Origin: JBOHRE01 sp050732635
Lineage (GTDB): Bacteria > Gemmatimonadota > Gemmatimonadetes > Longimicrobiales > RSA9
NCBI GenBank assembly: GCA_050732635.1
Contig: JBOHRE010000003.1
Span: forward strand, 11,246 to 75,245
DNA: 64,000 nt
Direction: 5' to 3'
The position numbers and the translations under genes are program-made. This document shows positions 1-7,824 of this stretch, piece after piece. Each line of letters begins with the position of its first letter. Position 1 is the first letter of the stretch. The notes under the pieces were generated by a model. That model searched no databases. It had not been told where the DNA came from and saw nothing but the letters and a program-made list of their open reading frames with translations.

Positions 1-749
1 GTCCATGGCGCGGGCGACAGCGCCTGGTCGAACACCACGCTGCGCGCCGCGAGCCGGTCGAGCCACGGTGTCGTCGACCGTGCGTACCCGTACAGGCTGA
101 GGTTGGCGGCCCGGACGGTGTCCAGGATGATGAGCAAAACGTTCGGGCCTCGCTGTAAAGTGGAGGCAGCTCGTCCACCGCCAGCTTTCCCGATCGCGTG
201 AGTCGCGCTGAGCCCGAAGCCGAAAAGAACCACTGCCGCCGCAAGCCACGGGGTGGTCCGGCGGAGGAGCTGCCCGAAGTCAGGTGGTGCAGCCGCAGCT
301 CTACGCGCGGCGGCTGCTGCGATGCCGATCACGAGCAGCAGAAAAGCTATCCAATGGAGCCGCTGAAACAGGTACGGGAACAGGACCACGAGCACCGCCG
401 GAATTGCCAGCACGAAGACTGTCGCATCAGTGCGAGTCCAGCGAGGCCGGTACTTAGCGATCACGGCAATGACGAGCGCGGCCAGGCCGAAGAAAACGAC
501 ATAAACGATTGGCACCATCCAAGCGTAGTGTGGGCTTCGATGGATGAATTCGCCAAGCACGAAGCGACGAACAGTAATACTCGAGGCATCCGCGAGCCCT
601 GTAAGCAACGCGAACCAGAGCCCAATACGGATTACTTCGCGGCTACTGGATGTCTCCCGGTCGGCGACGCTGGGCCTCGGCTCACGACCGCGATGTGTAT
701 CTAGGTGTTGGGGATGCGCCCTCGGCCGCGACACTGGTTTCATGGTCAT
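1..749 (-). CDS. Membrane-anchored AlkP/sulfatase-superfamily protein, 3' part outside window
   Basis: Only the N-terminal ~249 residues are present; the gene runs off the left edge. Several hydrophobic segments come first (around LWFALLTGLADASS, VPIVYVVFFGLAALVIAVI, VFVLAIPAVLVVLF). The start of the alkaline-phosphatase/sulfatase catalytic domain follows, with NVLLIILDTVRAANLSLYGY carrying the first metal-binding Asp. The sequence ends at SPAPWT, exactly where the nucleophile would follow. The start ATG (749-747) overlaps the TGA of the preceding gene (ATGA), so translation is probably coupled. It is the fourth paralogue in this row, and its N-terminus resembles those at 746-2605, 2602-4431 and 5965-7806. 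By analogy it acts on phosphate or sulfate esters outside the cytoplasmic membrane; its substrate is unknown. Confidence 0.8.
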   Translation of the reverse strand, partial: MTMKPVSRPRAHPQHLDTHRGREPRPSVADRETSSSREVIRIGLWFALLTGLADASSITVRRFVLGEFIHRSPHYAWMVPIVYVVFFGLAALVIAVIAKYRPRWTRTDATVFVLAIPAVLVVLFPYLFQRLHWIAFLLLVIGIAAAAARRAAAAPPDFGQLLRRTTPWLAAAVVLFGFGLSATHAIGKAGGGRAASTLQRGPNVLLIILDTVRAANLSLYGYARSTTPWLDRLAARSVVFDQALSPAPW

Positions 750-2605
750 GGCCGCTGAACACCGGCCACGGCCGGCGCGTCTTCGATCTCCACTCGCCAG
801 TCCAGCACGCCGGGTTCCGACCGTCGATGCAAGTCTGCACGGAGGGAACGGAGCACGAAGGAGGTCCGCTCCTCATCCGCCAGATTGTGCAGTTGCTGGG
901 GATCACTCTCGAGCTCGTAGAGCTCTTCCGCTCCGGACTCGTACAGTGTGAACTGCCACCGGCGCGTCACGACCGCAGCCAGCCAACCTCGCGAGCTGGG
1001 CCAGTTCGCATCGACCATCGACCGGCGCGCGAGCTCCGCGAGAACGGCAGGCGGCGAGGTCGCGGCCTGGAACATCGAGGGCTGCGGGAAGCTCGACTCG
1101 AAACCCAGCAGCTCGGCGATCGTCGTCGGAATCTGGGCCACACCGACCACCTGGCTCACGCGCTCGCCGACCGGCAGCCCAGCACCAGAGCGAACGATCA
1201 TCGGGATGTGCAGCTGCTCGCGATACAGGCTGTGGCCGTGGTACATCATACCGTGCTCGCCCCAGCTCTCGCCGTGATCGGAGGTGACGATGATGACCGT
1301 ATTGTCGAACAGGCCGCGGTCGTCCAACGCCTCGAACAGACGCCCCAGCTCGCTATCCAGGTACGCGATCGACTCGTCATAGCGGTCGACCATGCTGCGC
1401 AGCTCGGCCTCGTCGGGCAGTGTGATATCGTCGCTCAAGGCACCGATATCGATCTCCCTGGGCCTCTCGCTCACCGGCGCCACAGCCGAAAATCGGCCCC
1501 GGTAGCCCTCGGGCGGGAGGTAGGGCCCGTGCACATCGAAATAGTTCACGAAGGCGAAGAACGGACGCTCGCCGAGCGCGTCGATCCAGCGCAGAAGATC
1601 CGCGTTCACATCGGCCGCCCACTTGCGACCGGGCACATCGATCAGCCCGAATCGCGGCAGTACCTCATAGGCCAGCCGCCGGCCCAGAACCGTACGCGCC
1701 ACAGCGTCGCCCAGTGAACCCCAGAAGTCTTCGTAATGGATGAAGCCTCGATCGAGACCGGTCTGGCGACCCACCCAGAACGTGTTGGCTATGAAGCCGC
1801 CGGTGGCGTAGCCGCGCTCCTGGAGGAACTCCGCAAGTGTGGGGAAACGGTCATCCAGGTAGGGACGCCGCATGACCCCGGCTCGGTGCTCGTGCAGCGC
1901 GCGCCCGGTCATCATCGTGGCGTGTGTGGGCAGCGTCCACGACGACGTCGCGTAGGCGTTCTCGAACAGCACACCCTGCCGCGCCAGGCTGTCGAGGTGG
2001 GGCGAAGTCGCCCGTGGGTAGCCGTAGCTCGAGAGGTGGTCTGCTCGCTGCGTGTCCAGCACCAACAGGAGCACGTTCTGCGAGCGCGTGGCCGGTTCCG
2101 GAAGCCGTCTCAATGCGAGGGCTTCGCGAGTGCGAGCAACACCAGCCAGACCCGCGAACAGCACCAGTACGGCGGCTGCCAGCGCCGGCAGCGTGCGTCG
2201 CACCAGCCGAGCGGCGGCAGCGCGACGTCGCCGGTACAGCCGCGCGGCGGCGACACCGACGCCGGCGCCGAGTACACCCGCCGCGAGATCGGAGATGCCA
2301 AGGCCGGGCAACGTGGTCGCGAGGAATGCGCCGCCGCCGACGAGAAGCGCGACGAGCACACTGTCCCACGGCGCGCGCCGTATGATGAAGGCCAAGCCGC
2401 TGCTCAGCAGGGCGACCGCCGCGAAGACGAAGGCGTAGAACAGCGGTGCAAAGGCGAGCACGTACGCCGAGTTACCAGTTCGCCATGACAGCGCTCCGGG
2501 CACGAAGCCCAACGCCACGAACAGAAAGGCTTCGATGAGGCCGTAGACGAGTCCGAGCCAGACGGCAAGAGACAGCAGACGGAGCTGCGAATGCGAGTGC
2601 GTCAA
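746..2605 (-). CDS. Membrane-anchored AlkP/sulfatase-superfamily hydrolase or transferase with Thr nucleophile
   Basis: This protein has 619 residues from the TTG start chosen here. About five hydrophobic segments fill residues 10-165, and the catalytic domain follows. Visible motifs are NVLLLVLDTQRADHLSSYGY (metal Asp ~184), SSWTLPTHATMMTGR (Thr ~224 where sulfatases have the Cys/Ser converted to formylglycine), and IVTSDHGESWGEHG (metal site). The C-x-P-x-R formylglycine motif is absent, so a classical sulfatase is unlikely; LtaS and EptA relatives use Thr here. I chose TTG (2605-2603) because it overlaps the upstream stop as TTGA and has GAGGAGG eight bases upstream. An in-frame ATG at 2635 would overlap the previous gene by 34 bases. 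The next gene downstream overlaps as ATGA. Substrate unknown. Confidence 0.85.
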   Translation of the reverse strand: MTHSHSQLRLLSLAVWLGLVYGLIEAFLFVALGFVPGALSWRTGNSAYVLAFAPLFYAFVFAAVALLSSGLAFIIRRAPWDSVLVALLVGGGAFLATTLPGLGISDLAAGVLGAGVGVAAARLYRRRRAAAARLVRRTLPALAAAVLVLFAGLAGVARTREALALRRLPEPATRSQNVLLLVLDTQRADHLSSYGYPRATSPHLDSLARQGVLFENAYATSSWTLPTHATMMTGRALHEHRAGVMRRPYLDDRFPTLAEFLQERGYATGGFIANTFWVGRQTGLDRGFIHYEDFWGSLGDAVARTVLGRRLAYEVLPRFGLIDVPGRKWAADVNADLLRWIDALGERPFFAFVNYFDVHGPYLPPEGYRGRFSAVAPVSERPREIDIGALSDDITLPDEAELRSMVDRYDESIAYLDSELGRLFEALDDRGLFDNTVIIVTSDHGESWGEHGMMYHGHSLYREQLHIPMIVRSGAGLPVGERVSQVVGVAQIPTTIAELLGFESSFPQPSMFQAATSPPAVLAELARRSMVDANWPSSRGWLAAVVTRRWQFTLYESGAEELYELESDPQQLHNLADEERTSFVLRSLRADLHRRSEPGVLDWRVEIEDAPAVAGVQRP

Positions 2606-4431
2606 TTCGGCGCCCTCCTCGAACGGCTCGCCCATTGGACCGGCGGGACGGTCGCGGTGCCGGATCGCGCCGGATGCGCACGCTCTGCCTCTTTCAGCCG
2701 CTGCCGCATTCCCTTCAGGATGGGCTCCGCTGATCGGCTACGGGACAGATCGACCATCTCTCGAGGATCGCGACGGAGGTCGTACAATTCCTCACGCCCA
2801 TTTCGGTAATGGATATAATGCCAGTCTTTCATCACGATCGAGGCGTTGCGACCGAGCTCGGACACGGCGACAGCCGTATCAGCCGTCGCGCGCGCATTTG
2901 CCCACAGCCGGGTCAGCGGGCGCCCCGGGACTGCGGCAGCACGGTGTCCGACCAGCTCGAGCACGGTCGCAGGAAGATCCCGTAGCGTCGCCGGTGCCGG
3001 GATCCGCTGCCCAGCAGGTATCGCGGAGCTTCCGGGGAACGAGATCAGGAGCGGCACGTGCAGCGCCGGCATGTAGAGACTCGTGGCATGGCCGGTGCGG
3101 CCATGCTCCCCGAAGAGCTCGCCGTGATCCGACGTTATGATCAGGATCGTGTTGTCGAGAATGTTTCGGCTGTCGAGCTCATCGAGCAGTCGACCGATTT
3201 CGTGATCCATGTATGCTATCGCGGCATCGTACCGGCGGACCGCCTCCCGACCGCTTCGCGGCTGCGCCCCGAACGAGCCGAACCAGCGCTCCGTAAAATC
3301 CGCCTCGCGCTGCTCGGCACTTTGCCACAGCGTATCAAACGCTTCCGGAGCCGAATACGGCCGGTGCGCATCGAAATAGTTGAGAAATGCAAAGAACGGC
3401 CGCTCGCTCGTATCCAGCCACGCGAGAAATTCCGCGTTTACTTCCGCGGCACTCTTCCGCGAGCTGGTCCGCTCCTCGATATCCTCGAAGTAACGCGTCA
3501 GGTGGAGAAGCTGGCCGGGTGTGGAGCTCAGCAAGAGCTGCCACAGGTTGATCGGACTGCTACTGAAATGGATGAATCCGCGGCCGAGGCCACTCTCCCG
3601 CGTCGTGTAATAGTAATTGGCCGTAAACGCAGCGGTTTGATAGCCGCTGTCGCGAAGCAGCTCCGCCAGCGTAGCATACCGTTCGCCGAGCGGCCGCTGG
3701 AAGCCGAACTCCAGCTCTCGTGGGTGTCGACCGGTGAAAATACTGGCGTGCGAAGGAAGCGTCCAAGGCGACGTGACGATCGCACGATCGAACACAACAG
3801 CGCGCTGAGCAATCCGTTCCAGTCGCGGTGTCGTCAAACGCTCGTAACCATACAGGCTGAGATTGGCGGCGCGTACGGTATCGAGGATGAGCAGGAGAAC
3901 ATTCGGCGATTCGGCTCGGGCCTGAGGCACGTCGGCAGAGCTGATCTGCTCGGCGGTCAAGCGCGTTCCGATAATGCCGACCATGAGGAAGCCCACGGCT
4001 GCGGCCATTGGTCCCGCCGTGACTCGGACCATCCGGCGAAACCCAGCCCAATGAGACGCGGCCAGCCAACCGGTTTGGACCGCTAGACCGAGAGACAGCG
4101 CCGCCAGTGCAGCGGCGTGCCAGCGGTCTCCAACAACGAGGCTGAGCAAGCTCCCATACGCGCACAATGCGAAGATGCCGACCACGAGCGCAGGATCCGC
4201 GAAGCGATCCCGGTATAGACTGGCGAGCCACAGCGCGAGTCCGACCAGACCGAAGAAGAGGACGTAGGAGAGGGGCGACATCCAGGCCACGTGAACGCTC
4301 GCCCACACGATCTCGTGGAGCGCGTACCGCTGGATCAACAGCACGGCGGCCTCGACGAATCCGCAGATCAAGCCGAACCAAGCCGCGATCAGCAGAATCG
4401 GAGACCTCGTCCGCGCGCTGCCCAGTGCCAT
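2602..4431 (-). CDS. Membrane-anchored AlkP/sulfatase-superfamily hydrolase or transferase with Thr nucleophile
   Basis: This protein has 609 residues. The N-terminal ~160 residues are mostly hydrophobic (LIAAWFGLICGFVEAAVLLI, LSYVLFFGLVGLALWLASLY and others). The periplasm-facing AlkP fold follows: SPNVLLLILDTVRAANLSLYGY (metal Asp ~184), TSPWTLPSHASIFTGR (Thr ~224 at the nucleophile position), NYFDAHRPY, and IITSDHGELFGEHG. No formylglycine motif is present. The ATG at 4431 shares its A with the upstream TGA (TGATG). The open frame continues upstream to 5061, but that part is antisense-like shadow of the glycosyltransferase gene. It is a clear paralogue of its neighbours and probably arose by tandem duplication. 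Phosphatase, phosphotransferase or phosphodiesterase roles are all possible. Confidence 0.85.
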   Translation of the reverse strand: MALGSARTRSPILLIAAWFGLICGFVEAAVLLIQRYALHEIVWASVHVAWMSPLSYVLFFGLVGLALWLASLYRDRFADPALVVGIFALCAYGSLLSLVVGDRWHAAALAALSLGLAVQTGWLAASHWAGFRRMVRVTAGPMAAAVGFLMVGIIGTRLTAEQISSADVPQARAESPNVLLLILDTVRAANLSLYGYERLTTPRLERIAQRAVVFDRAIVTSPWTLPSHASIFTGRHPRELEFGFQRPLGERYATLAELLRDSGYQTAAFTANYYYTTRESGLGRGFIHFSSSPINLWQLLLSSTPGQLLHLTRYFEDIEERTSSRKSAAEVNAEFLAWLDTSERPFFAFLNYFDAHRPYSAPEAFDTLWQSAEQREADFTERWFGSFGAQPRSGREAVRRYDAAIAYMDHEIGRLLDELDSRNILDNTILIITSDHGELFGEHGRTGHATSLYMPALHVPLLISFPGSSAIPAGQRIPAPATLRDLPATVLELVGHRAAAVPGRPLTRLWANARATADTAVAVSELGRNASIVMKDWHYIHYRNGREELYDLRRDPREMVDLSRSRSAEPILKGMRQRLKEAERAHPARSGTATVPPVQWASRSRRAPN

Positions 4432-5978
4432 CAGCTGCTCGGGTGTGGGGCAGCGATTGGTGCTGCCACGCGGCGATCGCTTGGCGCCGCCGGAGCGACT
4501 GTCGAGAAGCGCCCGGTCCACCTGATGATCGCTACCATGAGCACGACTGCCGTGAGGTATGTGATAAGTCCCAGGCGCGGTGCCGATTCGATCAGCCAAT
4601 CGACACTGAGCAAGGGCGCCGCGACCGCGAAGGCCAGGATGAAAGCTGCGAGCCGCGTCTCCCAAATCAATGCCGCCAGCGGTAATACCCAGAGAACGAA
4701 CCACGGCCAGACGTGGCCGACCACCACGAACAGGATCAGCGCCATTACCGCCAGGCTCGCACGTGCCAGGTGCTTCGCATCGGGATTTCGAAACAGAGCC
4801 GCCAGGTAGTAGAGCAGGAGCCCCGTGCCGAGACCCGCGAACACCGCCGTTGCGATCGGAACCGTCAGCGGCACGCCGGCCATGCGCGCGAGTGAAGCCA
4901 GCGCCACGCCCGGAGTCCAGAACACCCAGTTCTGCATCTGTCGAGTAGCGTCCAGCACGTGCGTGTCCCTGGCGAAAAGTAGCATGAGCCCGGCAGCTGC
5001 GAGAATCGATACACCCGCTCTGAGCAGATACCGCCGATCGGTGAGTCGGCGCTGCCGCCATGCGATGAGCAGCTCGAGTGCGGCCAGAGGCGCAGTCACA
5101 TATTTCACCAGCGCGGATACGAACAGCGTCGGCATGGCCCAGCCTGACCAGCGCAGGGGCCGGCTGGCGCAGAAGAGCCAGAAAACCATGAAGAAGGCCA
5201 TGACGATGTCGTTATGGCCTTCGCCGATCGTGAGATGGGCGGATACAGGCAGCCATCCAAAGAACACGACAGTCAACGCCTCGTGAAGCGGCGAGCGGGT
5301 CCGCGCTTCGCGCCGCAGCAGGAACAGCGTGCCGATCCAACATCCCGCCAGCGTGAGTTTGAACAATAGGAAAGTAAGCCAGACGCTACTGCCGCCGAGC
5401 GCGGCGAGAAACGCGGCTACCAGACCCCAAGCGGGCCCATAGGTCATGCGATCGCCGAAATCCTCGACCGGTAGACCAGCCATCGCCGAGGTCGTGAACG
5501 CGTCGTAGTACGGGTTCGCGCCTGCGCCGATCATGCGACCCCAGATCACGGACAGCCAGAAATCCTGGGTGAACGCCGGTAGCGCGAAGACACTGATCAA
5601 TGCGGCTCCGCAGGCGAAGCCGGTCAGGTTTCGGATCGCGCTGCAGTCGATCCGATCCGGCGCCCTGGCGATTCGCCAGGCGACATACACGGCCGCCAGC
5701 GTTGCCAGGAGCAGGGGCCCAAAATAGACAAGCAGCCGAATGGCCGGCTCGGTCAGCGGGGAATCGCCGCTGACGTACCGAGCCAGCGCATCCCGAGCAT
5801 CAGCCGGGAGCGGCATTGCGGCAGAGAATCGCTGCAGAAGGTCCAGCTCTCGAGGCTGCTCGATCTCACGCGGTGAGACTGGCGCCAATCCGAACGAGAT
5901 CGGTACGAGCGCAGCGAAGGCAATGAGGTGGAGGAGCCCCGCCAGCCGGATGTCCCGGATCAGCTCACTTCCGTGCAT
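4431..5978 (-). CDS. Polytopic GT-C-like glycosyltransferase (mannosyltransferase/GT87-like)
   Basis: This integral membrane protein has about 515 residues and at least ten hydrophobic segments. A loop after the first segments contains FTQDFWLSVIWGRMIGAGANPYYD, with acidic and polar residues placed as in polyprenyl-phosphate-sugar-dependent GT-C enzymes. Later hydrophobic blocks include HLTIGEGHNDIVMAFFMVFW, another motif common in DUF2029/MptA-B-like transferases. It would move a sugar from a lipid-phosphate donor to an acceptor on the outer face of the membrane. It lies between sulfatase-like genes and is translationally coupled to the downstream one (TGATG). The start is uncertain: ATG 5978 overlaps the upstream gene by 14 bases, while an in-frame start at 6005 would overlap by 41. 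The sugar and acceptor are not predictable. Confidence 0.72.
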   Translation of the reverse strand: MHGSELIRDIRLAGLLHLIAFAALVPISFGLAPVSPREIEQPRELDLLQRFSAAMPLPADARDALARYVSGDSPLTEPAIRLLVYFGPLLLATLAAVYVAWRIARAPDRIDCSAIRNLTGFACGAALISVFALPAFTQDFWLSVIWGRMIGAGANPYYDAFTTSAMAGLPVEDFGDRMTYGPAWGLVAAFLAALGGSSVWLTFLLFKLTLAGCWIGTLFLLRREARTRSPLHEALTVVFFGWLPVSAHLTIGEGHNDIVMAFFMVFWLFCASRPLRWSGWAMPTLFVSALVKYVTAPLAALELLIAWRQRRLTDRRYLLRAGVSILAAAGLMLLFARDTHVLDATRQMQNWVFWTPGVALASLARMAGVPLTVPIATAVFAGLGTGLLLYYLAALFRNPDAKHLARASLAVMALILFVVVGHVWPWFVLWVLPLAALIWETRLAAFILAFAVAAPLLSVDWLIESAPRLGLITYLTAVVLMVAIIRWTGRFSTVAPAAPSDRRVAAPIAAPHPSS

Positions 5979-7806
5979 GATCCGCTGTGGCCAGCTGCTG
6001 CGCACGCCGGAGCTCGCTGCGCAGCTCAGCCATTACGCCAGCCATGGATGGCAATCCACTCAGATCGTGCGCCTGACCAGGATCACGCACGATATCGAAC
6101 AGGAGCTCGGTTCCGTCACCATTCTGGATGTACTGCCAGTCGCCGCGGATCACCGATGCCATGTCGCCCTTGCTCACCGGCCATTCCGGCGGTGTTCGGA
6201 TGCCTTTGGTGAGTGCCGCGAGCGCCGGCACGTCATTTCTCCGGACATCGCCGGCTTCGCTCAGGTCCCGCCAATATGGATTCAGACTCTCTCCCGAAAA
6301 CTCCGCATCCAGGCCTGCCAGCTCGGTAAGCGTCTGCGCCAGAGTTCGCACGCTGACCACATTGTCGACTCGCATGCCGGCGGGGATGCCCGGACCCCAC
6401 ACGAACAGCGGCACACGCAGGACCGGCATGTACAGGCTATTACCGTGTCCCGTGAGATCCTGCTCGCCAAACATCTCACCGTGGTCCGAAGTCACGACCA
6501 CCACAGTGTTCTCGAGGACATCTCGGCGCTCCAGCGCAGTCAGCAGCAGGTGCAGCTGATCGTCCAGGTAAGCCAGGGCTCCATCGTACCCTTCGATGCC
6601 TCGGTTCTCATGCCGGAACCGCCGTCGGTACTCGGACGGGGGACGGTACGGCTGGTGAGCATCGTAGTAATTCAGAAAGACGAAGAACGGACGTTCGTCG
6701 GCCCCATCCAGCCAGTGAAGGAACTCCTTGTTCACCTCGGATGCGTCCTTACGGTCGGAAAATGGATGGTACGGCTGCCAGCCCGCCCGCCATGCTTTCA
6801 CACGCTGTCCCAGGCCGGCCGTGAGCAACCACTGCCTCCAGGTCCATTTATAATCGCGATACTCCAGAAACCCTCGCGCGAGACCGGAATCGTGGCCGGT
6901 GTACAGCAGATTCGCCACGAAGCCGGCGGTCAAATAGCCGGCGTCGCGAAACGCCTCGGCGACTCTCGGGAACCGCCGATCCAGCGGAACCTTCCAGTTG
7001 GTCTCCAGTTCGACTGCCTCTCGACCGGTGAAGAGACTCGCATGCGTTGGCAGCGTCCATGAAGACGTCGCGATCGCATGGTCGAACGTCACGCCTTGTG
7101 CCGCCCACCGATCCAAATGCGGCGTGGTCAGTCGTTCGTAGCCGTACAAGCTCATGCTTTGGGCGCGTACGGTGTCGAGAATGATCAGCAGGATGTTGCG
7201 GCTGCCGCTGGGAACGGTCCCGGTCAATGCGGCCATCTCATTCCGCTGCGTAACTAGCCGCCATCCTCCAGTTCCAGCGGCCGCGGCGATCACGAGAGCC
7301 AGAAAGAGAGCCAGCGTGCGAGCGACCAGGGCTTCGAATCGCTGCCAACGTTGGCGAGTCATTCGCGTGATCTGGATGGCCAGTCCGAGTGCGAGTCCGG
7401 CTGCGCCCCAAGCATTCAATAGATGCCAGCCGAACGTGTTCAGCAGACCGAAGCAGGCGAGAAAGGCAAATACGAAAACGGCCGCGAGTCTCGATCGGTC
7501 GCTTCCGGTGAGCCACGGCAGCAGTGCCAGAGCCAGGATCGGCAGCGTGAAGAAAGCAAGATTCGCAAGCGGTGGCAGCCACAGCGCGTGGAAGGGTAGC
7601 CAAACAAAACGATCGAGCAACAGCAGCACGGCTACACGACCAGCTTCAACGAGCCCGCCCGCTAAAGCGAACCAGATGCCGATCAGTGCAATCCAGCCGC
7701 TGGCCAACAGCCTTTGTCGGACGAGCTGCGCTGCTGCAGCGGATGCCGCCGCTTCACGCTCGCGGCCGGGCGGCATTAGCGTGCCGCTCGATAGTGGCTG
7801 GTTCAT
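5965..7806 (-). CDS. Membrane-anchored AlkP/sulfatase-superfamily hydrolase or transferase with Thr nucleophile
   Basis: This protein has 613 residues from ATG 7806; a TTG at 7821 would add five. Hydrophobic segments occupy residues ~35-180. The catalytic domain begins at RNILLIILDTVRAQSMSLYG (metal Asp ~211), then TSSWTLPTHASLFTGR (Thr ~251 as presumed nucleophile), LNYYDAHQPYRPP and VVTSDHGEMFGEQD. As in its paralogues, the Cys/Ser-x-Pro-x-Arg sulfatase signature is absent. It sits directly downstream of the MBOAT-SGNH gene with an 18-base gap and overlaps the glycosyltransferase start by 14 bases, so it links the acyl-transfer half of the operon to the glycan/phosphate half. The substrate is unknown. 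Confidence 0.85.
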   Translation of the reverse strand: MNQPLSSGTLMPPGREREAAASAAAAQLVRQRLLASGWIALIGIWFALAGGLVEAGRVAVLLLLDRFVWLPFHALWLPPLANLAFFTLPILALALLPWLTGSDRSRLAAVFVFAFLACFGLLNTFGWHLLNAWGAAGLALGLAIQITRMTRQRWQRFEALVARTLALFLALVIAAAAGTGGWRLVTQRNEMAALTGTVPSGSRNILLIILDTVRAQSMSLYGYERLTTPHLDRWAAQGVTFDHAIATSSWTLPTHASLFTGREAVELETNWKVPLDRRFPRVAEAFRDAGYLTAGFVANLLYTGHDSGLARGFLEYRDYKWTWRQWLLTAGLGQRVKAWRAGWQPYHPFSDRKDASEVNKEFLHWLDGADERPFFVFLNYYDAHQPYRPPSEYRRRFRHENRGIEGYDGALAYLDDQLHLLLTALERRDVLENTVVVVTSDHGEMFGEQDLTGHGNSLYMPVLRVPLFVWGPGIPAGMRVDNVVSVRTLAQTLTELAGLDAEFSGESLNPYWRDLSEAGDVRRNDVPALAALTKGIRTPPEWPVSKGDMASVIRGDWQYIQNGDGTELLFDIVRDPGQAHDLSGLPSMAGVMAELRSELRRAQQLATADHARK

Positions 7807-7824
7807 AGGGCGAGGGCACAATGA

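Noticed and set aside
650..1717. Long plus-strand open frame opposite the sulfatase-like gene
   Set aside because: High-GC shadow frame; Arg/His-rich translation without motifs, while the minus strand carries clear catalytic motifs. The same reasoning removes frames such as 3058-4086 (+), 5740-7062 (+), 13695-15128 (+) and 57262-58578 (-).
4432..5061. 210-residue N-terminal extension of the AlkP-type protein at 2602-4431
   Set aside because: It lies wholly within the glycosyltransferase gene in another frame, is Arg/Gly-rich, and the TGATG junction gives a better start.
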